From Tenacibaculum holothuriorum (GTDB taxonomy: Bacteria > Bacteroidota > Bacteroidia > Flavobacteriales > Flavobacteriaceae), in the NCBI RefSeq assembly GCF_002120225.1, contig NZ_LAPZ01000001.1, positions 62,001 to 126,000 of the forward strand: DNA of 64,000 bases, in the 5' to 3' direction. The notes beneath the pieces are model-generated. The model worked only from the letters and a program-made list of their open reading frames with translations, was not told the DNA's origin and searched no databases. Made by a program: the position numbers and the translations under genes. Positions 1 through 8,915 of this stretch are shown here, one piece after another. Within the stretch, counting starts at the first letter, position 1. Each line of letters starts with the position of its first letter.

Positions 1-1191
1 TATGAGAAAGCGATTTCAATTTATAAGAGCATTACAAGTACCTCTCTTTTTAATAGTTTACCTTTAAAATTAAAGTCAAAAGTTTTAGATAATTATGCTT
101 ATGCTAAACTTCGATTAGGTAAAGATGTTGATTTAGAAGAATTTTTAATAGCTCAGAAGATAAAAAATCATATTAAAGATTTCGATGGTTTAATAACTAA
201 TTACTCTTATTTATCAGACTTTTATATGATTAAAGACAAAAAAAAGTCTTTAAATTATGCATATAAAATGTATGAATTAGCTATTCAAGAGAGAAAATCT
301 GAAAGTACTATCGAAGCACTAGATAGATTGATTATACTTGAAAGTGATCACAGGATAAAAAAACTTGCTCAAAAGAGGTTTAGATTAAAAGATAGTATTG
401 TAGGTGCACGAAAAAAATCTCAAAATAAATTAGTAAAAGTTATCTACAATTATGATAAAGAGAAAAAGCAAAGAATAGTAGCAGAAAAAAAATCAATAGA
501 AAATAAATTAGAAGTAGAAAAACAAAAATCTGAGAAACAAATCTGGCTTTTTGCAGTCATTATAACAATATTAAGTTCTATAGTATATTTTTTCTATAAG
601 AGAGAGAAAAACAAAAAAGAAAAAGTAATTGAAGTATATAAAACAGAAACCCGTTTAGCGAAAAAAATTCATGATGAATTAGCAAATGATGTGTACTTAG
701 TTATGAATAAAATTCAGCAAGGAGAAGACGAAGAAGTATTGTTGAATAAGCTAGAAAAAATCTATTCCCAAACACGAAATATTTCTCACGAAAATAGCCC
801 AGTTTTAACAGGGATACAATTTGAATATTTTTTAAAACAATTATTCACAGAGTTTAACTCTGATATTTGTAAAGTATTAAATAAAGGACTATCATCAATA
901 GAAATAAATAAACTTACTAAAGAAAAACAGATAGTAATTTATAGAGTGTTACAAGAGCTATTGGTGAATATGAAAAAGTATAGCAATGCAAGTTTGGTAA
1001 TGATTACTTTTAAGCAAGAAAAAGACAAATTATATATAGAATACAAAGATAATGGAGTAGGTGTAGATAAGTTAAAAATTAAAAACGGATTACAAAATAT
1101 GGAAACCCGTATAAAATCTGTTGGAGGAACAATTATTTTTGAATCAGAAAATCAAAAAGGTTTTCAAGCTAAGTTTCAATTAAAAAAGTAA
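1..1191 (+). CDS. Sensor histidine kinase, 5' end cut by the window edge
   Basis: The reading frame is open from base 1, so only the C-terminal ~396 residues are present. Seen in order: a helical region resembling TPR repeats, a Lys/Glu-rich coiled coil, one transmembrane segment (bases ~541-600), then a dimerisation helix with the phospho-acceptor motif KKIHDELAND (His codon at 670-672), and a HATPase domain with an N-box (QELLVNMKKYSNA), DNGVGV and a GLQNMETRIKSVGG G-box. This is the NarX/DesK-like class of kinases that pair with LuxR-type regulators. The stop is 2 bp before the response regulator start, so the two are co-transcribed partners. The signal sensed is unknown; the N-terminus and any signal peptide lie outside the window. 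Confidence 0.88.
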   Translation, partial: YEKAISIYKSITSTSLFNSLPLKLKSKVLDNYAYAKLRLGKDVDLEEFLIAQKIKNHIKDFDGLITNYSYLSDFYMIKDKKKSLNYAYKMYELAIQERKSESTIEALDRLIILESDHRIKKLAQKRFRLKDSIVGARKKSQNKLVKVIYNYDKEKKQRIVAEKKSIENKLEVEKQKSEKQIWLFAVIITILSSIVYFFYKREKNKKEKVIEVYKTETRLAKKIHDELANDVYLVMNKIQQGEDEEVLLNKLEKIYSQTRNISHENSPVLTGIQFEYFLKQLFTEFNSDICKVLNKGLSSIEINKLTKEKQIVIYRVLQELLVNMKKYSNASLVMITFKQEKDKLYIEYKDNGVGVDKLKIKNGLQNMETRIKSVGGTIIFESENQKGFQAKFQLKK

Positions 1192-1193
1192 TT

Positions 1194-1859
1194 ATGTTTA
1201 AAAAAGTACTGATAGCAGAGGATGCCGATTTCATGTCTAGCGGAATCAAATCAATTTTAGAAAAATTAAACATTCCAACAATTGAATACGCAAAATATTG
1301 TGATGAAGCTTTTTTAAAAATAAAGAAAGCATGGTTAGATAATAATCCTTTCGATTTACTAATAAGTGATCTTTCGTTTGTAGATAACCCTAATCCACAA
1401 CGGTTATATACTGGAGAAGATTTAATATCAGAAGTAAAAAAACTTCAACCAGAACTTAAAACTATTATTTTTTCGGTAGAAGATAAACCGTATAGGATCA
1501 AACATCTTTGTAATGAATTATTGGTAGATGCTTATGTTTGGAAATCTGTTCACGGAGCAAGAGAATTAGAATCGGCTATTCAATATGTATTTAATAATAC
1601 ATTTTTTATTTCTCCAAGCTTATCTCAATATTTAAAACAAAAAGAAGCTTTTGAAATTACAGATTACGACGTATTGTTATTAGAATTATTAGCTAGTGGG
1701 TTTGAACAAAAAGAAATAAGTATAGCGCTGAAAAATAAAAAAGTAAAGCCTTGTAGTATCAGTTCTGTCGAAAAAAGATTAAAGCTTTTAAGAGAAAATT
1801 TCAATGCTAATAACCCAACTCAATTGATAGCTATCACAAAAGATTTTGGATTGATTTAA
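1194..1859 (+). CDS. Two-component response regulator, NarL/LuxR-type
   Basis: 221 residues. The N-terminal receiver domain shows the acidic pocket E9/D10, the likely phospho-acceptor D59 in LLISDLSFVD, and a late lysine (VWKS). The C-terminal ~65 residues (about 155-221) form a LuxR-like helix-turn-helix, somewhat divergent from the NarL consensus, with SISSVEKRLKLLRENF as the probable recognition region. It lies 2 bp after the histidine kinase gene and is surely its partner. No adjacent target gene is obvious. A strong terminator follows, so the pair ends the transcript. Confidence 0.87.
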   Translation: MFKKVLIAEDADFMSSGIKSILEKLNIPTIEYAKYCDEAFLKIKKAWLDNNPFDLLISDLSFVDNPNPQRLYTGEDLISEVKKLQPELKTIIFSVEDKPYRIKHLCNELLVDAYVWKSVHGARELESAIQYVFNNTFFISPSLSQYLKQKEAFEITDYDVLLLELLASGFEQKEISIALKNKKVKPCSISSVEKRLKLLRENFNANNPTQLIAITKDFGLI

Positions 1860-1884
1860 AAATAGAATTTAAATATTTAATAAC

Positions 1885-1912
1885 ACCTTACGGAAATCCG
1901 TAAGGTTTTACT
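1885..1912 (+). terminator. Intrinsic terminator after the two-component pair
   Basis: Stem ACCTTACGG / CCGTAAGGT with loop AAAT (1885-1906), followed by TTTTACTTTTT. Confidence 0.85.
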
Positions 1913-1958
1913 TTTTCTAGATATTAATTTTATCATATTAAAAATAAATAGTTTTTAT

Positions 1959-2165
1959 ATGCCGAAATATTATGTAAATAAAAATGCCCAGATTAATGGA
2001 GATCATGAGGTTCATAAATTTGGATGTAGTTGGCTTCCGAATATAGAGAATAGAATTTATTTAGGAGATTTTATTAGTTGTTATAGTGCTGTTAGTAAGG
2101 CAAAAGAATATTATAATAAAGTAAATGGCTGTTACTATTGTAGTAATGTGTGTCATACAAGTTAA
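1959..2165 (+). CDS. Small conserved Cys/His-rich protein, function unknown
   Basis: 68 residues with no signal peptide or membrane segment. Seen: HKFGC near residues 19-23, a further Cys near residue 41, and the C-terminal cluster CYYCSNVCHTS. This spacing suggests a small zinc-binding fold. I recognise the pattern as a small family common in Bacteroidota but know of no assigned function. It starts a run of four small same-strand genes ending with the YidD-like gene and another Cys-rich protein, so the four may be one transcript. Confidence 0.7.
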   Translation: MPKYYVNKNAQINGDHEVHKFGCSWLPNIENRIYLGDFISCYSAVSKAKEYYNKVNGCYYCSNVCHTS

Positions 2166-2174
2166 CTAAAATTT

Positions 2175-2408
2175 ATGGAATATAAAGTAGTACCATTTTA
2201 TCCTGTTATTAATAGAGAAAAAGATAATACGAAAAAAGTAGCAAAACAGTTAGAGGATATTATTGAAAATTTCTCAAATCAAGGATGGAAATATATTCGT
2301 TTAGAAAGTGTAGAAACACATATTTCTCCAATCCCAGGTTGTTTTGGTTTTGGCAGTAAACCTGGATTTAAAGCATACAGGAGAATGATAGTTTTTAGTA
2401 AGGAATGA
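2175..2408 (+). CDS. DUF4177-like small protein
   Basis: 77 residues. The opening MEYKVVPF, a central amphipathic helix and the NQGWKYIRLESVE segment are typical of the DUF4177 alpha/beta small proteins, whose role is unknown. It begins 9 bp after the previous stop and its own stop overlaps the next start by 4 bp (ATGA), which indicates translational coupling with the YidD-like gene. Family assignment is by pattern only. Confidence 0.7.
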   Translation: MEYKVVPFYPVINREKDNTKKVAKQLEDIIENFSNQGWKYIRLESVETHISPIPGCFGFGSKPGFKAYRRMIVFSKE

Positions 2409-2689
2409 TGAAGTATATTTTGTTAGGCTTAATTAAAATGTACTGGAGTTTAAAACCTAAAAACAAACTTCCTAAATGCATTTTTAGAAAATCATGTTCC
2501 CATTTTGTTTATGAGGTTACAAAAAGTAAAGGTTTTTTTGGGGGACTAAAAGCTTTGGTCTACAGGTTTAAAAATTGTAGATATGGATTTGAGTTACTAA
2601 AAAAACCTATAACTGATAATGTAATTATGATTCTTCCGAACGGAGATGAAATTTCAGAAGATAAGATTGCAAAATGGTTATTGAAATAA
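2405..2689 (+). CDS. yidD: YidD-like membrane protein insertion factor
   Basis: 94 residues. The N-terminal amphipathic segment, the KCIFRKSCSHFVYE motif (equivalent to CRFxPSCSxYxxE), FFGGLKALVYRFKNCR and a GFELL tail match the YidD (haemolytic, UPF0161) family, which helps the YidC insertase at the inner membrane. It is slightly longer than usual because of a C-terminal extension (INDN-like, ~20 residues). The chromosome usually also carries a classical yidD near rnpA/yidC; here it sits with small Cys-rich proteins instead, so this could be a paralogue with a different role. Confidence 0.75.
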   Translation: MMKYILLGLIKMYWSLKPKNKLPKCIFRKSCSHFVYEVTKSKGFFGGLKALVYRFKNCRYGFELLKKPITDNVIMILPNGDEISEDKIAKWLLK

Positions 2690-2925
2690 GAGTTTTATAT
2701 AATGAAAGAATATATATATACTTACTAACAATTATAATTAGTTTATTTAGCTTTCAAATAAAAACAACACAAAAAGTATTTATTTGTAAAAGCACATCAA
2801 GTAAAAGATATCATTATAAAAAGACATGTAGAGGTTTAAATAGATGTAAAGCCGAAATAAAAGAAACTACTTTAAAAAAGGCCGAAAAATTTGGAAGAAC
2901 ACTTTGTAAACTGGAAAACAAGTAA
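2674..2925 (+). CDS. Small exported Cys-rich protein, function unknown
   Basis: 83 residues beginning 16 bp inside the YidD-like gene; the only ATG in this frame is at 2674. A hydrophobic segment near residues 12-28 suggests a signal peptide or anchor. The mature part has KRYHYKKTCRGLNRCKAEIK and GRTLCKLE, the pattern of a recurring small family in Bacteroidota (YHxxxxCRGLxxC ... GRTxC). Relatives usually end CxxC; here the last cysteine is absent (CKLE), so any metal site is altered or incomplete. No function can be assigned. Confidence 0.65.
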   Translation: MVIEIRVLYNERIYIYLLTIIISLFSFQIKTTQKVFICKSTSSKRYHYKKTCRGLNRCKAEIKETTLKKAEKFGRTLCKLENK

Positions 2926-2945
2926 TAAAATGCAAATATCTTGGG

Positions 2946-2978
2946 CTCTGTTGAAAACTAATTCAACAGAGTTTTTTG
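2946..2978 (+). terminator. Intrinsic terminator after the small-gene run
   Basis: Stem CTCTGTTGAA (2946-2955) / TTCAACAGAG (2962-2971), loop AACTAA, then TTTTTTG. Confidence 0.88.
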
Positions 2979-3031
2979 TTTTTTCATGCTAAATGTTATT
3001 TTAGCAAGCACTTCAAATTCTCACAATTTTT

Positions 3032-4888
3032 ATGGCTCAAGAAACAAAATATACCGAAGACAATATACGCTCGCTCGATTGGAAAGAACATATCCGAATG
3101 CGTCCAGGAATGTATATTGGTAAACTCGGTGATGGTTCGTCACCCGATGATGGAATTTACATTCTTGTAAAAGAAGTTCTCGATAACTCTATCGATGAGT
3201 TTGTAATGGGTACAGGTAAAACCATTGAAGTTTCTATTCAAGGAAATAAAGTAATTGTACGAGATTACGGTAGAGGTATTCCATTAGGAAAAGTGGTTGA
3301 TGTAGTTTCTAAAATGAATACAGGGGGTAAGTATGACTCTAGAGCCTTTAAAAAATCGGTTGGACTAAATGGAGTTGGTACCAAAGCTGTAAACGCATTA
3401 TCTACCTATTTTAGAGTAGAATCTACGCGTGATGGTAAATCAGCTTCAGCAGAATTTGAAAAAGGAAATTTAACCAATCAAGATTTATTAGAAGAAACAT
3501 CGAGAAGAAGAGGTACTAAAGTGACCTTTATTGCCGATGATACAATTTTTAAAAATTATAAGTATCGTCCAGAATATATCATCCGATTATTAAAAAACTA
3601 TGTATACCTAAATCCAGGACTTACGATAGTTTTCAATGGAGAAAAGTACTATTCAGAAAACGGATTGAAAGATTTATTGGAAGACAACAACAATCAAGAA
3701 GATATGTTGTATCCAATAATTCATTTACGTGGAGACGATATTGAAATAGCGATTACGCACAGTAAAACACAATATTCAGAAGAGTATCATTCCTTTGTAA
3801 ACGGTCAAAATACTACACAAGGAGGAACGCATCAAGCAGCATTTAGAGAAGCAGTGGTAAAAACGATTCGAGAATTCTACGGAAAGAACTTTGATGCTTC
3901 TGATGTGCGTAAATCAATCATAGCTGCCATTTCTATCAAAGTAATGGAACCAGTTTTCGAAAGTCAGACAAAAACCAAATTAGGTTCTACCGAAATGGGA
4001 GGAGATTTACCAACGGTACGTACTTATATAAACGATTTTGTAAAAACAAGATTAGATAACTTCTTACATAAGAATACTGAAACTGCTGATAAACTTCAGA
4101 AGAAAATCTTACAAGCAGAGAAAGAAAGAAAAGAACTTTCAGGAATTCGTAAAATAGCAAGAGAAAGAGCTAAGAAAGCAAGTTTGCATAATAAAAAATT
4201 ACGCGACTGTCGTATTCACTTCGGAGATACTAAAAAAGATGGATATTTAGATACAACGTTATTTATTACGGAGGGAGATTCAGCAAGTGGATCAATTACC
4301 AAATCAAGAAATGTAAACACACAAGCGGTATTTAGTTTAAAAGGAAAACCGTTAAACTCTTACGGATTAACAAAAAAAATTGTTTATGAAAACGAAGAGT
4401 TTAATTTATTACAAGCAGCATTAAATATAGAAGACGGATTAGAAGATTTACGTTATAACAACATAGTAATTGCTACCGATGCCGATGTCGATGGAATGCA
4501 TATTCGTTTACTATTAATCACGTTTTTCTTACAGTTTTTTCCAGAGGTGATTAAAGAAGGTCATTTATATATTTTAGAAACTCCACTATTTAGAGTACGA
4601 AATAAAAAAGAAACCATTTACTGTTATTCTGAAGAGGAGAAACAAGCTGCTATAGGTAAATTGAGAGGGAAGCCAGAGATTACGCGATTTAAAGGATTGG
4701 GGGAAATTTCACCTAATGAGTTTGTACACTTTATTGGAGACGATATTCGTTTAGATCCAGTAATGTTAGATAAAGAAATGTCTATAGAACAGATGTTACA
4801 ATTCTATATGGGGAAAAATACACCAGATAGACAAAAATTCATTATTGAAAACTTAAAAGTAGAACAAGATTTAGTAGAAGAGAATTAA
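3032..4888 (+). CDS. parE: DNA topoisomerase IV subunit B (ParE/GyrB family)
   Basis: 618 residues, the short form typical of ParE. The GHKL ATPase domain shows catalytic E48 and N52 (VKEVLDN), GRGIP and [14 protein letters not shown]. The transducer domain follows, then a TOPRIM domain with [11 protein letters not shown] and DADVDGMH. With ParC it makes the tetramer that unlinks daughter chromosomes by passing one duplex through another using ATP. parC lies 388 bp downstream on the same strand, with two tiny membrane-protein genes between. The start was chosen because [17 protein letters not shown] is the usual N-terminus of this subfamily. Confidence 0.95.
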   Translation: MAQETKYTEDNIRSLDWKEHIRMRPGMYIGKLGDGSSPDDGIYILVKEVLDNSIDEFVMGTGKTIEVSIQGNKVIVRDYGRGIPLGKVVDVVSKMNTGGKYDSRAFKKSVGLNGVGTKAVNALSTYFRVESTRDGKSASAEFEKGNLTNQDLLEETSRRRGTKVTFIADDTIFKNYKYRPEYIIRLLKNYVYLNPGLTIVFNGEKYYSENGLKDLLEDNNNQEDMLYPIIHLRGDDIEIAITHSKTQYSEEYHSFVNGQNTTQGGTHQAAFREAVVKTIREFYGKNFDASDVRKSIIAAISIKVMEPVFESQTKTKLGSTEMGGDLPTVRTYINDFVKTRLDNFLHKNTETADKLQKKILQAEKERKELSGIRKIARERAKKASLHNKKLRDCRIHFGDTKKDGYLDTTLFITEGDSASGSITKSRNVNTQAVFSLKGKPLNSYGLTKKIVYENEEFNLLQAALNIEDGLEDLRYNNIVIATDADVDGMHIRLLLITFFLQFFPEVIKEGHLYILETPLFRVRNKKETIYCYSEEEKQAAIGKLRGKPEITRFKGLGEISPNEFVHFIGDDIRLDPVMLDKEMSIEQMLQFYMGKNTPDRQKFIIENLKVEQDLVEEN

Positions 4889-4889
4889 T

Positions 4890-5069
4890 ATGAAAAATAT
4901 CTCAAGACACAAAGTATATTTAATTATAGCGGCGACCATGTTTTTTATAAATCTGTTTAAAGTAAATTTTGAAGATTTATCATGGACGCATAATAAAACT
5001 CAATATGTTAGTATGTTATTTTCTGCGATAGCTTTTGTATTAATAACCATACTAACTAAGAAAAAGTAA
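4890..5069 (+). CDS. Small membrane protein (59 aa), first of a tandem pair
   Basis: ATG 2 bp after the parE stop, 59 codons then TAA. Predicted topology: basic N-terminus, hydrophobic segment at residues 9-23, a short polar acidic linker (NFEDLSWTHNKTQY), a second hydrophobic segment at 41-55 and a TKKK tail. Length, two-segment layout and the NLFKVNFEDL stretch match the following gene (NLLSIDFDHI), so the two look like an old tandem duplication. Spacing makes co-transcription with parE and parC likely. No function is recognised. Confidence 0.65.
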   Translation: MKNISRHKVYLIIAATMFFINLFKVNFEDLSWTHNKTQYVSMLFSAIAFVLITILTKKK

Positions 5070-5080
5070 AAGAAATAAGA

Positions 5081-5260
5081 ATGAAAAAGAGGTTTACACA
5101 ATTTACATTGGTTTTATCAATAATAATGATCCTTGTAAATTTATTATCGATAGACTTTGATCATATAACAGATATTAAGAAAAATTTATCAGCGTATTTA
5201 GGAGTAATTTCAATGTCTCTTATAACATATTCGGTTTATTTATCTTTAAAATCAAAATAA
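5081..5260 (+). CDS. Small membrane protein (59 aa), second of a tandem pair
   Basis: Begins 11 bp after the previous small gene and also has exactly 59 codons. Basic start MKKRFTQ, hydrophobic segment at residues 9-23, acidic linker (IDFDHITDIKK), second hydrophobic segment at 38-54 and a KSK tail. It is clearly a divergent copy of its neighbour. It ends 16 bp before parC. The base composition and the Lys-rich ends are consistent with real coding sequence. Function unknown. Confidence 0.65.
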   Translation: MKKRFTQFTLVLSIIMILVNLLSIDFDHITDIKKNLSAYLGVISMSLITYSVYLSLKSK

Positions 5261-5276
5261 TTAAGAAGAAATCTTA

Positions 5277-7988
5277 ATGGAAGAAAACAACAATTACGAA
5301 CACGACGAAGAATTAACAAACGAAAATCATCAAGAAACAACCGAAACCATTACCAAGGTTACTGGAATGTACAAAGAATGGTTTTTAGATTATGCTTCGT
5401 ATGTAATTTTAGAACGTGCGGTTCCGTCAATTGAAGACGGATTTAAACCAGTACAGCGTCGTATTATGCATTCTATGAAAGACTTAGATGATGGGCGTTA
5501 CAATAAAGTAGCAAACATCGTAGGTCATACCATGCAGTATCATCCACACGGTGATGCATCTATTGCAGATGCTATGGTACAAATGGGACAAAAAGAATTG
5601 TTGATTGATATGCAAGGTAACTGGGGTAATATACTTACTGGAGACCGTGCCGCAGCTTCACGTTATATTGAAGCACGTTTATCTAAGTTTGCCTTAGATG
5701 TAGTTTTCAATGCCAAAACAACTGAATGGCAAGCTTCGTATGATGGTCGTAAAAAAGAACCTGTTAATCTTCCTGTAAAGTTTCCATTGTTGTTAGCACA
5801 AGGAGCTGAAGGAATTGCGGTTGGATTATCGACAAAAATACTACCTCATAACTTTAATGAATTAATTGATGCTTCTATAAAATATTTAAAAGGAAGAAGC
5901 TTTAGTATTGTACCAGACTTTTTAACAGGAGGAATCGCTGATTTCACCAATTATAATGACGGTAAAAGAGGAGGTAAGGTTCGTGTACGCGCTAAAATAT
6001 CTCAATTAGATAAGAAAACCTTGGTAATTACTGAAATTCCATTTGGAACTACCACAACCTCTTTAATTGACAGTATTTTAAAGGCGAACGAAAAAGGGAA
6101 GATTAAGATTAAGAAAATAGAAGATAATACGGCTGCAAATGTAGAAATCTTAGTACATCTTCCACCAAATGTTTCGCCAGATAAAACGATAGATGCATTA
6201 TATGCGTTTACCAATTGCGAGAATTCAATATCACCGCTTTCTTGTATTATTGAAGATAACAAACCTGTGTTTATTGGAGTTTCAGAAGTTTTAAAAAAAT
6301 CGACCGATTTCACAGTTGAATTGTTAAAACAAGAATTAGAAATTCAGCTGAATGAATTGGAAGAACAATGGCATTTTTCTTCATTAGAGCGTATTTTTAT
6401 TGAAAACAGAATTTACCGTGATATTGAAGAAGTAGAAACTTGGGAAGGCGTAATTGAAGCTATTGATATAGGTTTAAAACCGCATACAAAACATTTAAAA
6501 CGAGAAGTTACCGAAGAAGATATTGTTCGTTTAACAGAAATTAGAATTAAAAAGATTTCTAAGTTCGATATTGACAAAGCGAAACAGTTTATAGAAAGTT
6601 TAGAAGAAAAAATAGCAGAAGTAAAGAACCACTTAGATAATTTAATTGAATTCGCTATTGACTATTTTAAAGACTTAAAATCGAAATACGGAAAAGGAAA
6701 AGAGCGTAAAACAGAAATTAGAATTTTTGACGATATCGTTGCTACCAAAGTAGTAATGCGTAATTCTAAACTATACGTAAATAGAGAAGAAGGATTTATT
6801 GGTACATCGTTAAAGAAAGACGAATTCGTAGCCGATTGTGCCGATATTGATGATATTATTGTATTTAGAGATAACGGTACGATGATGGTTACCAAAGTAG
6901 ACTCTAAAACGTTTGTCGGAAAAGGAATTATTCACGTAGCTGTATTCAAGAAAAAAGACAAACGTACGGTTTACAATATGATTTATAAAGATGGAGCAAA
7001 AGGACCATCTTATATGAAACGTTTCAATGTTACTTCAGTAACCAGAGATAAAGAATACAATTTAGCGAATGATAATCCGAAGTCGAAAGTATTATACTTT
7101 ACTGCAAACCCAAATGGAGAAGCAGAAGTAGTCACTATTTTATTACGTTCTGTAGGAAGTGTAAAGAAACTAAAATGGGATATCGACTTTGCCGATTTAG
7201 CCGTAAAAGGACGTGGAGTTAGAGGTAATTTGGTAAGTAAACATTCAATTAAAAAAGTTGAGTTTAAAGAAGCAGGAGCTTCTACGTTAAAGCCACGTAA
7301 AATTTGGTTCGACGATGCTGTTCAACGTTTAAATGTTGATGGTAGAGGAGATTTATTAGGAGAGTTTAAAGCTGAAGATAAAATTTTAATAGCTACACAA
7401 TCAGGTAAAATTAAAGCAGTAACGCCAGATTTAGCGACGCACTTCGAAAATGACATGATTGTGTTAGAAAAATGGAAGTCTAAAAAACCAATTTCAGCAA
7501 TTTATTTTGATGGTAATAAAGAACGCTATTATGTAAAACGTTTCTTAATTGAAAGTACAGATAAAGAAGAAGTGTTTATTTCTGATCATGAAAAATCAAA
7601 ACTAGAAATTATTGCGACTGATTATCGACCGATGGCTGAGGTTATTTTCTCAAAACGTAGTTTAGATAAGATTGAAGTAAATTTCGAAGACTTTATAGCT
7701 ATCAAAGGAATTAAAGCTTTAGGAAATCAATTAACTACCGATAAAATACGTACTGTTAATTTATTAGAATCGCTTCCATACGCTGAACCAGAAGAAGAAA
7801 AGGTGGAAGATATAGAAGTAAATGAAGAGGAAGTAGTAGAAGAAACTTTAGGGTTAGATATTGAAGTAAAGGAAAAATCTTTTGAAGAAACAAAAGAAGA
7901 TAAAGTGAAGAAAGCGCTTCAAAATATTATCAAAAAGAAAAAAGAGTTAAAAGAAGATGACGATTCTCAACAAAGCTTGTTTGAATAA
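5277..7988 (+). CDS. parC: DNA topoisomerase IV subunit A (ParC/GyrA family)
   Basis: 903 residues. The breakage-reunion domain begins near residue 28 (TGMYKEWFLDYASYVI) and contains the HPHGD region (90-94) and active-site Tyr130 in AASRYIEARL. The C-terminal half carries beta-pinwheel strands that wrap DNA, followed by a ~60-residue acidic/Lys-rich tail ending QQSLFE. At the quinolone-determining region the sequence reads HPHGDASIAD, Ala in place of the Ser common in gyrases; I believe this is normal for the flavobacterial ParC subfamily. It partners the ParE encoded upstream. Confidence 0.94.
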   Translation: MEENNNYEHDEELTNENHQETTETITKVTGMYKEWFLDYASYVILERAVPSIEDGFKPVQRRIMHSMKDLDDGRYNKVANIVGHTMQYHPHGDASIADAMVQMGQKELLIDMQGNWGNILTGDRAAASRYIEARLSKFALDVVFNAKTTEWQASYDGRKKEPVNLPVKFPLLLAQGAEGIAVGLSTKILPHNFNELIDASIKYLKGRSFSIVPDFLTGGIADFTNYNDGKRGGKVRVRAKISQLDKKTLVITEIPFGTTTTSLIDSILKANEKGKIKIKKIEDNTAANVEILVHLPPNVSPDKTIDALYAFTNCENSISPLSCIIEDNKPVFIGVSEVLKKSTDFTVELLKQELEIQLNELEEQWHFSSLERIFIENRIYRDIEEVETWEGVIEAIDIGLKPHTKHLKREVTEEDIVRLTEIRIKKISKFDIDKAKQFIESLEEKIAEVKNHLDNLIEFAIDYFKDLKSKYGKGKERKTEIRIFDDIVATKVVMRNSKLYVNREEGFIGTSLKKDEFVADCADIDDIIVFRDNGTMMVTKVDSKTFVGKGIIHVAVFKKKDKRTVYNMIYKDGAKGPSYMKRFNVTSVTRDKEYNLANDNPKSKVLYFTANPNGEAEVVTILLRSVGSVKKLKWDIDFADLAVKGRGVRGNLVSKHSIKKVEFKEAGASTLKPRKIWFDDAVQRLNVDGRGDLLGEFKAEDKILIATQSGKIKAVTPDLATHFENDMIVLEKWKSKKPISAIYFDGNKERYYVKRFLIESTDKEEVFISDHEKSKLEIIATDYRPMAEVIFSKRSLDKIEVNFEDFIAIKGIKALGNQLTTDKIRTVNLLESLPYAEPEEEKVEDIEVNEEEVVEETLGLDIEVKEKSFEETKEDKVKKALQNIIKKKKELKEDDDSQQSLFE

Positions 7989-8004
7989 TTTGTATCTTTA
8001 AACT

Positions 8005-8853
8005 ATGCAAATAACAAACATATTTAATGTTAATACAGCTTCAGGAATACTGCTATATTGTTTAGCAGTATTTTTTATTGCATGGTTATTTTCTAGAGTT
8101 CTACGCTATTTAATAATTCTATTCATTAAGTCTAAAAAATCAGATAGATTTGGTAGAACAAGCATTCAGTTTTTTAGAAATTCTATCAAGTTTTTCATAG
8201 GTATATTTGCTCTTGTTTATATAGTAATGACGGTGCCGCTTTTTAGAAGTAAAGCTACATTAATTTTCTCTGGAGCTGGTATTATTGCAGCAATTATAGG
8301 TTTTGCTGCACAAGCAGCTTTATCGAATTTAATAGCAGGAGCATTTATTGTTTTGTTTAGACCTTTTAGGGTAGGAGATTATATAAAATTAGATGATACT
8401 CGAATGGGAATTGTTGAAGACATTACGCTTCGTCATACTGTAATAAACAACTTTGAAAACAAACGATTAATCATTCCGAATTCGGTAATTAGTACCGATT
8501 CTGTTTTAAATCATACGATTGAAGATTCTTATATTTTAAGTTTCAATAATTTTAAAATTGGAATTAAAGCTGATATAGATTTAGCGAGAAAAATTATTCA
8601 AGAAGAAGCAATAAAATTACCAAATGTGATTGACAATAGAACTTCTGAGCAAGTGTTGGCAGATAAAGATCAGGTAGATGTGAGAGTAATAGATGTACAC
8701 TCTGACCATATACATATGAGAGCCTACGTTTGGCTGAATGAACCTTTTTTAGAGTTTAAGACTAAATGTTCTTTAAAAGAAGCTGTTCATAAACGATTTA
8801 TTAAAGAAGGAGTCGATTTACCGATACCTATTTATAAGGTTAACAAAAGTTAA
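8005..8853 (+). CDS. MscS-family mechanosensitive channel
   Basis: 282 residues. Transmembrane segments near residues 15-35, 58-76 and 86-115; the pore helix is Gly/Ala-rich (GIIAAIIGFAAQAALSN) and is followed by the signature NLIAGAFIVLFRPFRVGDYI, then the cytoplasmic beta domain and the alpha/beta C-terminal part. Such channels open under membrane tension and release solutes on hypo-osmotic shock. It starts 16 bp after parC, so it may be the last gene of the parE-parC transcript, which ends at the hairpin that follows. Confidence 0.9.
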   Translation: MQITNIFNVNTASGILLYCLAVFFIAWLFSRVLRYLIILFIKSKKSDRFGRTSIQFFRNSIKFFIGIFALVYIVMTVPLFRSKATLIFSGAGIIAAIIGFAAQAALSNLIAGAFIVLFRPFRVGDYIKLDDTRMGIVEDITLRHTVINNFENKRLIIPNSVISTDSVLNHTIEDSYILSFNNFKIGIKADIDLARKIIQEEAIKLPNVIDNRTSEQVLADKDQVDVRVIDVHSDHIHMRAYVWLNEPFLEFKTKCSLKEAVHKRFIKEGVDLPIPIYKVNKS

Positions 8854-8890
8854 AAAGCAAGTAGTAATTAAATAGCTACTTGCTTTTTTA
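8852..8890 (+). terminator. Intrinsic terminator after the MscS gene
   Basis: Stem AAAAAGCAAGTAG / CTACTTGCTTTTTT separated by TAATTAAATAG. The A-rich left arm also gives a U-tract on the opposite strand, so it can serve lysA, which ends at 8916 on the minus strand. Confidence 0.85.
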
Positions 8891-8915
8891 TTAAAACTAA
8901 AATCAGACTGATTTT

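Noticed and set aside
2976-3170. Short frame of 64 residues overlapping the parE start
   Set aside because: Wrong frame within parE, with poor composition; no promoter or homology signs.
5550-5590. Quinolone-resistance mutation in parC (Ala in HPHGDAS)
   Set aside because: As far as I recall the flavobacterial ParC subfamily normally has this residue, so no mutation can be claimed.
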